64,000 bases of DNA from LMUY01 sp965199095. Its GTDB lineage: Bacteria > Pseudomonadota > Alphaproteobacteria > Acetobacterales > Acetobacteraceae. Location: positions 496,001 to 560,000 of the forward strand of contig CBDAQM010000007.1 in assembly GCA_965199095.1 (NCBI GenBank), read 5' to 3'. The position numbers and the translations under genes were made by a program. The number at the start of each line of letters is the position of its first letter. Positions within the stretch are counted from its first letter, which is position 1. Shown here piece by piece: positions 15,981-24,310 of this stretch. Below the pieces are notes generated by a model. It ran no database searches, was not told where the DNA came from, and worked only from the letters and a program-made list of their open reading frames with translations.

Positions 15981-16813
15981 GCCACGCCCCCGGCCACGGC
16001 CATGCCCGGTTCCCCGTCGTCGGCGCCACTCTGGCTGTGCTGCTGGTCGTGGGCGCGATCGCCGGGCCGGCATGCCTGGCGGTGGACCCGCTGGCGCAGG
16101 ATCTCGGCCAGGCCTTTGCGCCGCCGGGATCGGAGTGGTTGCTCGGCACGGATGCCTTGGGCCGCAGCGTCTTGGCCCGCGTGGTGGCGGCGGCGCCGTT
16201 GTCCCTGGGCGTGGCCGCCGCCGCCTCCGTGGCGACTGCGGCGCTGGGCACGGGCGCCGGGTTGCTGGCTGCGACGGCGGGCGGCTGGGTCGGTCGGCTG
16301 GTGATGGCCGTGGCGGACGTGACCTATGCCATCCCGTCGCTACTGCTGGTGCTGCTGGTCAGCGGCCTGCTGGGCGGGGGCATCGCCGTGGTCCTGAGCG
16401 GCCTGGTGCTGGCGCGCTGGCCGTTGTTCGCCCGGCTCTGCCACCCCTTGGCGCGGACCGCCCTGGGGGCGCCCGATGCCGAGGCAAGCCGGCTGCTGGG
16501 CTTCGGTGCATGCTACCGGCTGCGGCGGCACGGCTGGCCCGCCGTCCGCGCCGTGGTGGCCTCGCTGGCCGCGCTGGACGTGGGCAACAACGTGTTGGCC
16601 GTCTCCTCGCTGGGCTTCATCGGCATCGGCCTGGCGCCGCCCCGGCCGGAATGGGGTGCGATGGTGGCGGACGCCCTGCCCTACCTGCAGGACAGCCCGG
16701 CCGCCTTGCTGGCGCCCGCCGGCGCGATCTTCCTCACCACGCTGGCCTGCGTGCTGCTGGGGGAGCGCTGGGCCGCGCCGAAGCTGGGATCCGCGGTGGA
16801 TGCCGTGCTGTGA
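15977..16813 (+). CDS. ABC transporter permease, DppC type
   Basis: A 278-residue protein whose ATG overlaps the previous TGA (ATGA). Landmarks are the DppC-type GSEWLLGTDALGRSVLARVV, the TYAIPSLLLVLLVSGLLG helix, and an EAA loop GAPDAEASRLLGFGACYRLR followed by SLGFIGIGLAPPRPEWGAMV. A longer open frame starting at 15110 reads the preceding gene out of frame and is not real. Confidence 0.92.
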   Translation: MSHAPGHGHARFPVVGATLAVLLVVGAIAGPACLAVDPLAQDLGQAFAPPGSEWLLGTDALGRSVLARVVAAAPLSLGVAAAASVATAALGTGAGLLAATAGGWVGRLVMAVADVTYAIPSLLLVLLVSGLLGGGIAVVLSGLVLARWPLFARLCHPLARTALGAPDAEASRLLGFGACYRLRRHGWPAVRAVVASLAALDVGNNVLAVSSLGFIGIGLAPPRPEWGAMVADALPYLQDSPAALLAPAGAIFLTTLACVLLGERWAAPKLGSAVDAVL

Positions 16814-18201
16814 CGGACGGCCTGCGGATCGAGGGGCTGTCGGTGCGCCATGACGGCCGGCCGGTGCTGACCGACATCTCACTCGCAGTGGCGCCGGGCG
16901 AGTCGCTGTGCCTGGTGGGCGCGTCGGGCGGCGGCAAGAGCCTGATCGCAACCGCCATCTTCGGCCTGCTGCCGGGCTGCATGGCGGCGTCCGGACGCAT
17001 CAGGCTGGGCGATGTGTCCTGCCCGGCCGCCGACAACGCCCGGCTGCGGGCGCTCTGGCATCGCGAATCCTGCCTGCTGCCGCAGGAGCCGCTGGCCGCC
17101 CTGGCGCCCCTGCTGCGGGCTGGCCGGCAGGTCGCACTGACCCCGCCCAGGCTCGGACGGGCGGAGGCCCGGCGGTGGCTGGAGCGTTTCGGCCTGGACC
17201 GGAACGCGGCAGGGCGGCTGCCGTCCGAGTTGTCCGGCGGCATGGGGCAGCGGCTGCTGGCGGCCTTGGTTGCGCGCAGCCCGGCGCCGGTTCTGGTGGT
17301 GGACGAACCCACCAAGGGGCTCGACACCGTGCGCCGCGCCGAGTTGGTGGCGATCCTGGCGAGCCTGCGGGATGCCGGGCGCAGCCTGCTCGTGGTCACC
17401 CACGACCTCGACATCGTGGCGGCGCTTGGCGGCCGGTTGGCGGTGCTGGAGGATGGCCGGATCGCGGAACAGGGGTCCGCAGCGTTGCTGTTGCAGGCTC
17501 CACAGTCTGCGTTCCTCCGCGCGTGCCGGTCCGCCGCCGCCGGGCGGTCGCACCCGGCGCCGGCGGCGGGGCGCGCGGTCGCCACGGCGGACGGGCTGGT
17601 CGTCGCCCGCGGCAGGCACATCCTGGCCGGGCCAGTCGACTTCGGGTTGGCGGAGGGCCGGGTCACGACGCTGCTGGGGCCGAGCGGCGCCGGGAAGACG
17701 ACGCTGGGCGACACGCTGCTGGGCCTGGCCCCGCCGGCGGGTGGCCGTGTGACGTGGTTCGGCGCCGCCCTGGACCAGAAACGCCGCCAAACCCTGCGCC
17801 CCCGCTTCCAGAAGCTGCACCAGGATCCGACGACCGTCTTCCCCGCCGGACGGCGGTTCGGCGACTCGCTGGCCGATTTGCGCCGGCTGCCCGACGGCCG
17901 GGCCGCCACCACTCGATTAGCGGAGCTGATGGAGCGACTGCGTGTCTCGCCCACGCTGTTGCAGCGTTTCCCCGGCGAGGTCAGCGGCGGCGAGGCGCAA
18001 CGCCTGGCCCTTGCACGGGTGCTGGCGCTGCGCCCGGCGCTTCTGGTGGCGGACGAGCCATGCTCCCGGTTGGATCGTCCAGTTCAGGCCGCGACCATGC
18101 AGTTGCTGCGCGACCTGTCTGACGATGGACTCGCTGTCCTGCTGATCAGCCACGACCTTCCGTTTACCGAAACGATCTCGGACGCCACGGTCGCGCTATA
18201 G
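16810..18201 (+). CDS. ABC transporter ATPase, DppD-DppF fusion
   Basis: A 463-residue protein with two ATPase domains in one chain, starting at GTG in a 4-bp overlap with the permease stop. Domain 1 (about 1-245) has Walker A GASGGGKS, signature LSGGMGQR and Walker B VLVVDEPTKGLD. Domain 2 (about 255-463) has GPSGAGKTT, VSGGEAQRLALAR and LLVADEPCSRLD. Fused DppDF proteins are common in alphaproteobacteria. It completes the zur-linked importer. Confidence 0.93.
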   Translation: MTDGLRIEGLSVRHDGRPVLTDISLAVAPGESLCLVGASGGGKSLIATAIFGLLPGCMAASGRIRLGDVSCPAADNARLRALWHRESCLLPQEPLAALAPLLRAGRQVALTPPRLGRAEARRWLERFGLDRNAAGRLPSELSGGMGQRLLAALVARSPAPVLVVDEPTKGLDTVRRAELVAILASLRDAGRSLLVVTHDLDIVAALGGRLAVLEDGRIAEQGSAALLLQAPQSAFLRACRSAAAGRSHPAPAAGRAVATADGLVVARGRHILAGPVDFGLAEGRVTTLLGPSGAGKTTLGDTLLGLAPPAGGRVTWFGAALDQKRRQTLRPRFQKLHQDPTTVFPAGRRFGDSLADLRRLPDGRAATTRLAELMERLRVSPTLLQRFPGEVSGGEAQRLALARVLALRPALLVADEPCSRLDRPVQAATMQLLRDLSDDGLAVLLISHDLPFTETISDATVAL

Positions 18202-18230
18202 AGGCTAATCGTCTGAAGTTAAGCCGCAGA

Positions 18231-18315
18231 AGCCCTCTCCCTCTGGGAGAGGGTTGGGTGAGGGCTAGATGCACGGTCCTGCGCGTCGGACCTCACCTCT
18301 CCTAGAGGGAGAGGG
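18231..18315. repeat. Dispersed palindromic intergenic repeat, copy 1
   Basis: Begins with CCCTCTCCC and GGGAGAGGG forming a hairpin, then TTGGGTGAGGG, a conserved GCGCGTCGG centre, CCTCACC and a closing hairpin ending GAGGGAGAGGG. Related full copies are at 40825-40912 and 57728-57820. It separates the ATPase gene from the convergent dehydratase gene. Confidence 0.85.
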
Positions 18316-18328
18316 AAAAGCGTTATCG

Positions 18329-20197
18329 TTACGAACCGGGCCCTGCCTGGGCGGCCAGCCGGAACGGGGCGTTGGCGGCGCCGAAGCCGACATTGCCGCT
18401 GCGCTCCAGGATCTCGAAGAACAGTCCGCCGTCGAACAACGCCGTATAGGCCTGCCGCAACTCACCACCCTCATCGCGATCGTACAACAGGCTCAGCCGC
18501 TGCATCGTGGCAACCTGGTCGGCATCCAGGTCGAACCGGGCCGCCAGGTCATCGTAGTAGTTCGCGCCGATCCGCAGCATGGGCGTGCGGCCCTGCAAGG
18601 CAGCGACCACCCTCGCCAGATCTGCGGCCGTGAAAGCGACGTGCTGCACGCCTGCCCCTGACACGGCCGACACGAAGCGGCTGGTCAGCGTGTTGCGGCT
18701 GTCCGACACGTTGAGCGCGAGCCGGAACGCGCCGCCGTCGCTCGCCAGCGCCTGGCTTTGCACCAGGCCATACGGGTCCGTCAGGTCGACGGGCGCTGCG
18801 ACCCGCATGCCGAACACGCCGCGCCAGAACAGCACTGCGCTGTGCAGCCCGCTGGCCGGCAGCGCCTGGGCAAGGTGGTCGATGGCGAGCAATCCCAACC
18901 CGGCGGGATGCGGCTGCAGGTCGAAATCTTCCTCCCAGATCGAACGTCCGGACACATCCGGCTGCACCAGGTGCACCAGCATGCCGTCCGGCGCGCGGAT
19001 CGCCGGGATGTCACGCTCGCCGCCGGCGTGCCCGGACCGCCATTCCGGGCACTCCAACGCCGCCGCACGCGCGACCGTGGCGGCCGCGTCGTCCACCCGT
19101 AGCGCCAAGGCGCAGACCGACGTCCCATGCATCTGGAAATGCTCGGAGGCGGCGCTGTCCTGCTCCCGGTTGAGCACGAGGTTGATCTCGCCCTGCCGAT
19201 ACAGATCCACGTCCTTCGACCGGTGACGCCCGGCGTGCTGGAACCCGAGCGAGACGAGCCGGTCTGCCAACGCGTCGCTGGCCGGACGGTCCACGGCGAA
19301 CTCCACGAACTCCACGCCCGCGACGCGGGGCGTCGGCGGCAACGCGGTCAGTCCCACATTCGCCTCGATCAAGGCCAGCGAACGCAGCCCGTCGCGGGCG
19401 ATCATCCGCGCCGGGGCGGAGCGGAATTCGTCGTTGAACACCTCCAGCGACAACGGCCCGGCATAGCCGCCCGCGAGCACCGCGCGCACGAAGCCGGCGA
19501 CGTCCAACTCGCCCTGCCCCGGGAAGCTCCGGTAGTGGCGGCTCAGCGACAGCACGTCCATCGCCAGGCGCGGCGCGTCGGCCAGTTGCATGAAGAACAC
19601 CCGGTCGCCCGGGATGTCGGCGAGGCCGGACGGGTCATCCCCCACCGCGAGCGTGTGGAAACTGTCGACGATCAGGCCCAGCGCCGGATGGTCGGCCGCC
19701 TGCACGATGCGCCAGGCATGACGCCAGCGGTTGACGTGGCGGCCCCAGGCCAGCGCCTCGTACCCCACGCGCAGGCCGCGCCTTGCTGCCCGCTCCGCCA
19801 TGGCGTGCAGGTCGGCGGCGGCGCGGGCGTCGTCGTCGATGGCGCCGGGCTGCACGTTGCTGCATACCAGCACCAAATCCGTGCCGAGCTGCTGCATGAC
19901 GTCGAACTTGCGCTCGGCGCGGTCCAAATTGCGGGTACGCTGCGCCTCCGGCATCGCCTCGAAGTCGCGGAACGGCTGGAACAGCGGGATGGCGAGGCCG
20001 AGATCGTCGGCCATCCGGCGGATTTCGGCCGGCGAGCCGTCGAAGGTGAGCAAATCGTTCTCGAAGATCTCCACCCCGTCGAAGCCGACGCGGGCGGCGG
20101 CATCCAGCTTGTCCGCCAGGCCGCCGCTGAGGCACACGGTCGCGATGCAGCGCGAATGTCGCCGTTTGCCGGACTCAGCCCCAGCGGTCGCAGGCAT
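18329..20197 (-). CDS. 3-dehydroshikimate dehydratase, two-domain (QuiC/QsuB type)
   Basis: A 622-residue two-domain enzyme converting 3-dehydroshikimate to protocatechuate. Residues 1-290 are a sugar-phosphate isomerase TIM barrel, with likely metal ligands in GYEALAWGRH, LIVDSFHTL, FFMQLADAPR and SLEVFNDEF. Residues about 300-600 are a hydroxyphenylpyruvate-dioxygenase-like vicinal-oxygen-chelate region (VEFVEFAVDRPASDALADRL, GVQHVAFTAADL, FFEILERSGNVGFG). This fusion is the bacterial QuiC1/QsuB architecture. ATG 20197 is preferred since GGAGG lies 10 bases upstream; a TTG at 20206 would sit on top of it. It follows pcaG, so product and ring cleavage are encoded together. Confidence 0.9.
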   Translation of the reverse strand: MPATAGAESGKRRHSRCIATVCLSGGLADKLDAAARVGFDGVEIFENDLLTFDGSPAEIRRMADDLGLAIPLFQPFRDFEAMPEAQRTRNLDRAERKFDVMQQLGTDLVLVCSNVQPGAIDDDARAAADLHAMAERAARRGLRVGYEALAWGRHVNRWRHAWRIVQAADHPALGLIVDSFHTLAVGDDPSGLADIPGDRVFFMQLADAPRLAMDVLSLSRHYRSFPGQGELDVAGFVRAVLAGGYAGPLSLEVFNDEFRSAPARMIARDGLRSLALIEANVGLTALPPTPRVAGVEFVEFAVDRPASDALADRLVSLGFQHAGRHRSKDVDLYRQGEINLVLNREQDSAASEHFQMHGTSVCALALRVDDAAATVARAAALECPEWRSGHAGGERDIPAIRAPDGMLVHLVQPDVSGRSIWEEDFDLQPHPAGLGLLAIDHLAQALPASGLHSAVLFWRGVFGMRVAAPVDLTDPYGLVQSQALASDGGAFRLALNVSDSRNTLTSRFVSAVSGAGVQHVAFTAADLARVVAALQGRTPMLRIGANYYDDLAARFDLDADQVATMQRLSLLYDRDEGGELRQAYTALFDGGLFFEILERSGNVGFGAANAPFRLAAQAGPGS

Positions 20198-20202
20198 GGC
20201 CG

Positions 20203-20739
20203 TCAAACCTCCAGGAACACGGTCTCGTCGTCGCCTTGCAGCCGGATGTCCAGCCGCCAGGCGGCGAGCCCGTCCCGCTCGCCGACCGGCTGCGCCACCA
20301 GCGTCCCGCGGCGGGATGGCTCCAGCGAGGCGAGCAGCGGGTCGGAGTCGTTCAGCGGCTCGCCCGCGAAATAGGCGCGGGTTTGCAGATGGATCAGCAG
20401 GCCGCGGGCGAACAGGGTGAGCGCGACGTGCGGCGCCTGCGGCACGTTGGCGCCGGGCGCACCGGCCACCGGGCCGGGCTTCAGCGTGATGAAGCGGTAA
20501 TTTCCCTCCACGTCGGTCGCCGCGCGGCCGAACCCGTCCCAGTTGGGGCCGGCGGCCGGGCTAGGCTGCCACAGCTCGACGCAGGCATCGCTCACGGGCA
20601 GGCCGTCGCCATCGCTGACGGTGCCCAGCAGCATGATCCGCTCCCCTTCGGCGCCGAACCGCGTCAGGTCGGACCAGGACGGGTCCTCCAGCAGGTGCCA
20701 GTACGGGCCGATGGTCTGGCTGGTGGTGGCGGCGGTCAT
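20203..20739 (-). CDS. pcaG: Protocatechuate 3,4-dioxygenase alpha subunit
   Basis: A 178-residue intradiol dioxygenase alpha chain: TTSQTIGPYWHLLEDPSWSD at the N-terminus, VSDACVELWQPSPAAG in the core, and YRFITLKPGPVAGAPGANVP. As usual for PcaG it lacks the iron-binding Tyr/His set, which resides in PcaH. The ATG overlaps the pcaH TGA (ATGA). Together the subunits cleave protocatechuate to 3-carboxy-cis,cis-muconate. Confidence 0.93.
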   Translation of the reverse strand: MTAATTSQTIGPYWHLLEDPSWSDLTRFGAEGERIMLLGTVSDGDGLPVSDACVELWQPSPAAGPNWDGFGRAATDVEGNYRFITLKPGPVAGAPGANVPQAPHVALTLFARGLLIHLQTRAYFAGEPLNDSDPLLASLEPSRRGTLVAQPVGERDGLAAWRLDIRLQGDDETVFLEV

Positions 20740-21446
20740 GCGGCGTCCTCGAACGGGGTTCGGCCGCGGCCGCGCAGCACGAAGTCGAACCGGTAGCCGA
20801 GCGCCCACTCCGGCTGCGTGAGGTCGAGGTCGAACGCGGCGACCAGCCGGTCGCGGGCCGCCGCGTCCGGCGTGGCGTTGAAGATCGGGTCCAGCGCGAG
20901 CAGCGGGTCGCCAGGGAAATACATCTGGGTGATCAGGCGCTGGGCGAACCCGGCGCCGAACAGGCTGTAATGGATATGGTTCGGCCGCCAGGCATTGTGG
21001 TGGTTGCGCCAGGGATAGGCGCCCGGCTTGATCGTCGTGAAGCGGTACGCCCCCTCCGCGTCGGCGAAGATGCGGCCGGCGCCATGGAAGGCCGGGTCCA
21101 GCGGGGCATCGTGCTGGTCCCGCTCGTGGTCGTAGCGGCCGGCGGCGTTGGCCTGCCAGATTTCGATCATCACGTGGGGCACCGGCCGGCCGTCCTCGTC
21201 CAGCACCCGGCCCTCCACGATAATCCGCTCGCCCTGCGCCTGCCCGCCCGCGGCGACCGACAAATCCGCCGTCGGGGGATAGCGCTGCGGGCTGAAGCGC
21301 GGCGCCGTGGTTTCGGTCGCGGTGTGGCCGGAGGGCAGGCGGACCAGCGGCGCGCCAGGATGGCGCTTGGCCGTGCTACGGTAGCCAGGTGCATCCAAGG
21401 GGGGCTGGGTGCCGGGCGAAAAGGGCCGGAATGGCATGTCGTTCAT
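20736..21446 (-). CDS. pcaH: Protocatechuate 3,4-dioxygenase beta subunit
   Basis: A 236-residue catalytic subunit starting MNDMPFRPFSPGTQPP behind a GGGAGAGA ribosome site. The four iron ligands are visible: Tyr105 (AAGRYDHERD), Tyr144 (PGAYPWRNHH), His157 and His159 (RPNHIHYSLFG). It is first in the minus-strand unit pcaH-pcaG-dehydratase and is divergent from aroQ. Later beta-ketoadipate genes (pcaBCDIJF) are not in the window. Confidence 0.95.
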   Translation of the reverse strand: MNDMPFRPFSPGTQPPLDAPGYRSTAKRHPGAPLVRLPSGHTATETTAPRFSPQRYPPTADLSVAAGGQAQGERIIVEGRVLDEDGRPVPHVMIEIWQANAAGRYDHERDQHDAPLDPAFHGAGRIFADAEGAYRFTTIKPGAYPWRNHHNAWRPNHIHYSLFGAGFAQRLITQMYFPGDPLLALDPIFNATPDAAARDRLVAAFDLDLTQPEWALGYRFDFVLRGRGRTPFEDAA

Positions 21447-21532
21447 TGCATCTCTCTCCCTCACTCGTCCTGCTGATCGTCCCATCCGGCCATTTTGGCG
21501 TGGGTGGAGCGGCCGCAGGATTGTCGTTGACT

Positions 21533-21543
21533 TGGTTTAACCA
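21533..21543. promoter_or_regulatory. Inverted repeat, candidate TetR operator
   Basis: TGGTTTAACCA (arms TGGTT and AACCA) lies in the 172-bp region between divergent pcaH and aroQ. It is flanked by GACT on one side and AGTC on the other, extending the dyad to about 22 bp. It is a natural site for the TetR regulator encoded at the end of the cluster. Confidence 0.42.
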
Positions 21544-21618
21544 GTTAGTCCATAGGTGCGTCAATCACGTTGTGCGCATCCATACAGGTGCCGCACGCAA
21601 GGGGAACGGAAACTCCGC

Positions 21619-22062
21619 ATGTCACGCACGGCATTCGTCCTGAACGGTCCCAACCTCAACCTGCTCGGCAAGCGCGAACCGGATATCTACGGGCGCGAAA
21701 CGCTCGCCGATGTCGAAGCGGCCTGCCGCAAGGCGGGCGAGAGCCTCGGCTTGGCCATCCGCTTCCACCAGTCGAACCGGGAATACGAACTGATCGATTG
21801 GATCCACGAGGCGCGCGAGGCCGCAATCGGCATCGTCATCAACCCGGCCGCGTTCACCCATACATCCGTCGCGATCCACGATGCCCTCGCCGCCTGCGAT
21901 TGCCCGATCCTGGAGGTCCATATCTCCAATATCCACAAGCGGGAGGCGTTCCGCCATCATTCCTACGTGTCCGCGCTGGCAAGCGGGGTGATCGCCGGGT
22001 TCGGCACCCAGGGCTACGCGCTGGCGTTGCAGCGGCTCGCCACGCTGGTCGGTGCGGCATGA
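21619..22062 (+). CDS. aroQ: Type II 3-dehydroquinate dehydratase
   Basis: A 147-residue enzyme with the complete type II set: VLNGPNLNLLGKREPDIYG (Asn, active-site Arg, and Tyr on the flexible loop), FHQSNREYELIDWIHEA, INPAAFTHTSVAIHDAL with the catalytic His region, and EVHISNIHKREAFRHHSYVS. It interconverts 3-dehydroquinate and 3-dehydroshikimate. Here it is coupled to a quinate/shikimate dehydrogenase and opposite pcaGH, so it probably works in catabolism, like QsuC. Confidence 0.95.
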   Translation: MSRTAFVLNGPNLNLLGKREPDIYGRETLADVEAACRKAGESLGLAIRFHQSNREYELIDWIHEAREAAIGIVINPAAFTHTSVAIHDALAACDCPILEVHISNIHKREAFRHHSYVSALASGVIAGFGTQGYALALQRLATLVGAA

Positions 22063-22931
22063 GCGCCGATCGCCGGGCCGTGCTGCTGGGGCTGATCGGC
22101 GCCGGCATCGCCGCCTCCCTGACGCCGGCGATGCATGAGCGCGAAGGCGACGAGCAGGGCCTCCGCCTGCAATACAAGCGGATCGACCTCAGCCGCCTTG
22201 GGCTGGAGGCCGGCAACCTGCCGGAGTTGCTGCAAGCGGCGGAGCGGATGGGCTTCGACGGGCTGAACATCACGCATCCCTGCAAGCAGGCGGTCATTCC
22301 CCTGCTCGACGAGTTGTCGGAGGACGCGGCGTTCCTCGGCGCGGTGAACACCGTCGTGCTGCGGGATGGACGCCGGGTCGGCCACAACACGGATTGGTGG
22401 GGCTTTGCGGAGAATTTCCGTCGGGGCATGCCGGACGTGGCGCTGGGCCAGGTCGTGCAGGTCGGCGCCGGCGGCGCGGGGACGGCGGTCGCCTATGCCG
22501 CCATGACGCTCGGCGTAGAGCGGTTGGCGCTGGTGGACGTCGACCCGGCAAAGGCCCAGACAGTGGCGGCATCGCTCTGCGCGCGGTTCGGAGCCGGCCG
22601 GGCCGTCGCCGTGGCGGATGCCGCCAGCGTGCTGCCGGACGCGAATGGGCTGATCAACACCACCCCGATCGGCATGGACAAATACCCGGGCACGCCCATC
22701 CCAACCACGTTGCTGCGCCCGGCGCTCTGGGTCGCGGAGATCATCTATTTCCCGCTGGAAACCGCGCTGCTGCGCGCGGCGCGGGAGCAGGGCTGCCGCA
22801 CCCTGGATGGCGGCGGCATGGCGGTGTTGCAGGCCGTGCAGGCGTTCCGCCTGTTCACCGGGTTGGCGCCCGAGGCGGACCGCATGTCGCGCCACTTCGC
22901 CGCCATGACGCAACCAAAGGCCGCGGCATGA
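22059..22931 (+). CDS. Quinate/shikimate dehydrogenase (QsuD-like, AroE family)
   Basis: A 290-residue AroE-fold enzyme overlapping aroQ by 4 bp (ATGA). Substrate-site motifs are SLTPAMHEREG, GLNITHPCKQAVIP with the catalytic Lys, and GHNTDWWGF with the Asp. The nucleotide fold is VQVGAGGAGTAVAYA followed by LVDVDPAKA; the acidic residue after the second strand favours NAD+ over NADP+. The GLIGAGIAASLTPAMHEREG opening resembles Corynebacterium QsuD rather than biosynthetic AroE. It oxidises quinate or shikimate into the protocatechuate branch. Confidence 0.9.
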   Translation: MSADRRAVLLGLIGAGIAASLTPAMHEREGDEQGLRLQYKRIDLSRLGLEAGNLPELLQAAERMGFDGLNITHPCKQAVIPLLDELSEDAAFLGAVNTVVLRDGRRVGHNTDWWGFAENFRRGMPDVALGQVVQVGAGGAGTAVAYAAMTLGVERLALVDVDPAKAQTVAASLCARFGAGRAVAVADAASVLPDANGLINTTPIGMDKYPGTPIPTTLLRPALWVAEIIYFPLETALLRAAREQGCRTLDGGGMAVLQAVQAFRLFTGLAPEADRMSRHFAAMTQPKAAA

Positions 22932-22969
22932 GCTGAGCCGGCCCACCAAGCAACAAGGGAGTCCAAGCC

Positions 22970-24310
22970 ATGTCGGCAATAATCAACCGCGGACCCACAG
23001 CCAAAACCGCGATCCGCGCCCCGAAGAAAGCCGCGCTCGCCAGTTGGATCGGCAGCGCGGTGGAATACTACGACTTCTTCATCTACGGCACCGCCGCCGC
23101 CCTGGTGTTCAGCCGGGTGTTCTTCCCAGCCAACGACCCTGCGACCGCCACGCTGCTGGCCTTCGCCAGCTTCGGCCTGGCCTATGTCGCGCGCCCGGTC
23201 GGCGCCGTGATCCTGGGCCATATCGGCGACACCTTCGGCCGCAAGCGCGTTCTGACGTTCACGCTGCTGCTGATGGGCCTCTCGACCTTCCTGGTCGGCG
23301 TGCTGCCCAGCTACGGCCAGGTCGGCGTGGCCGCGCCGATCATGCTGGTGGTGCTGCGGCTGCTGCAGGGCTTGTCCGCCGCGGGCGAGCAGGCCGGCGC
23401 CAACTCCATGACGCTGGAGCACGCGCCGCCGGAGCGCCGGGCGTTCTTCACCTCCTTCACGCTCAGCGGCACGCAGGGCGGCTTGATCCTGGCGACGCTG
23501 GTGTTCCTGCCGCTGGCCGGCCTGTCGGACGCCGACATGGTGGCCTGGGGCTGGCGCATCCCGTTCCTGCTGAGCGCCGTCGTCGTCGCTGTGGGCTTCT
23601 GGGTGCGCCGCAGCTTGCCGGAAACGCCGGCCTTCGCGGAAGAGGAGGCCGCGCATGCCGCGCCCCGGCTGCCGATCGCGATCCTGTTCCGCGACAGCGG
23701 ACCGGACGTGCTGCGGGTGATCTTCGGGGCGCTGATCTCCGTCGTCAGCACCATCTTCACCGTCTTCACGCTGTCCTACGCGGTCACGACCGCCCACATC
23801 CCGCGCTCCACCATGCTGACGGTGCTGGTGCTGGCGAATGTCGTTGCACTCGCGGCCATCCCGCTGCTGGCGATGCTGGCCGACCGGGTGGGACGCCGCC
23901 CGGTCTTCATCGTCGGGGCGCTGGGCTGCGCCGTGCTGATCTGGCCGTATATCTGGGCGATCGGCCAGGGCGACATCCCGCTGGTCTTCGGCCTCGGCAT
24001 CCTGCTGTCGGGCGTGGTCTACAGCGCGTCCAACGGTGTTTGGCCGGCGCTCTACGGCGAAATGTTCGACACGCGGGTGCGGCTGTCGGGCATGGCCATC
24101 GGCACGCAGGTGGGCTTCGCGCTCGGCGGCTTCGCCCCCGCGATCAGTGCGGCCATCACTGGCACGGGCCCGTATGGTTGGATGCCGGTGGCGGCGTTCA
24201 CCTCCGTGACGGCCATCCTCTCGGCGATTTCGATCGCCACAGCGCGGGAGACGTTCCGCACGCCGCTGCACGCCCTCGGGCGCAAGGCGGCGCTCGCGGC
24301 GGGGCGCTGA
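22970..24310 (+). CDS. MHS-family MFS transporter (shikimate/quinate permease-like)
   Basis: A 446-residue, 12-helix transporter of the metabolite:H+ symporter family. Signatures are ASWIGSAVEYYDFFIYGTAA in helix 1, GHIGDTFGRKRVL in the 2-3 loop, LQGLSAAGEQAGANSMTLEH, and ADRVGRRPVFI in the second half. ShiA and ProP belong here. Its position downstream of aroQ-qsuD makes quinate, shikimate or protocatechuate the likely substrates. AAGGGAG precedes the ATG. Confidence 0.9.
   Translation: MSAIINRGPTAKTAIRAPKKAALASWIGSAVEYYDFFIYGTAAALVFSRVFFPANDPATATLLAFASFGLAYVARPVGAVILGHIGDTFGRKRVLTFTLLLMGLSTFLVGVLPSYGQVGVAAPIMLVVLRLLQGLSAAGEQAGANSMTLEHAPPERRAFFTSFTLSGTQGGLILATLVFLPLAGLSDADMVAWGWRIPFLLSAVVVAVGFWVRRSLPETPAFAEEEAAHAAPRLPIAILFRDSGPDVLRVIFGALISVVSTIFTVFTLSYAVTTAHIPRSTMLTVLVLANVVALAAIPLLAMLADRVGRRPVFIVGALGCAVLIWPYIWAIGQGDIPLVFGLGILLSGVVYSASNGVWPALYGEMFDTRVRLSGMAIGTQVGFALGGFAPAISAAITGTGPYGWMPVAAFTSVTAILSAISIATARETFRTPLHALGRKAALAAGR

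Noticed and set aside
15110..16813. 567-codon frame covering both permease genes
   Set aside because: Only its last 278 codons, from 15977, code for a protein; the first half is the DppB gene in the wrong frame.
22745..24271. 508-codon minus-strand frame opposite the MHS permease
   Set aside because: Low-complexity Arg/Gln/Asp protein with no motif; the plus frame is a clear transporter.
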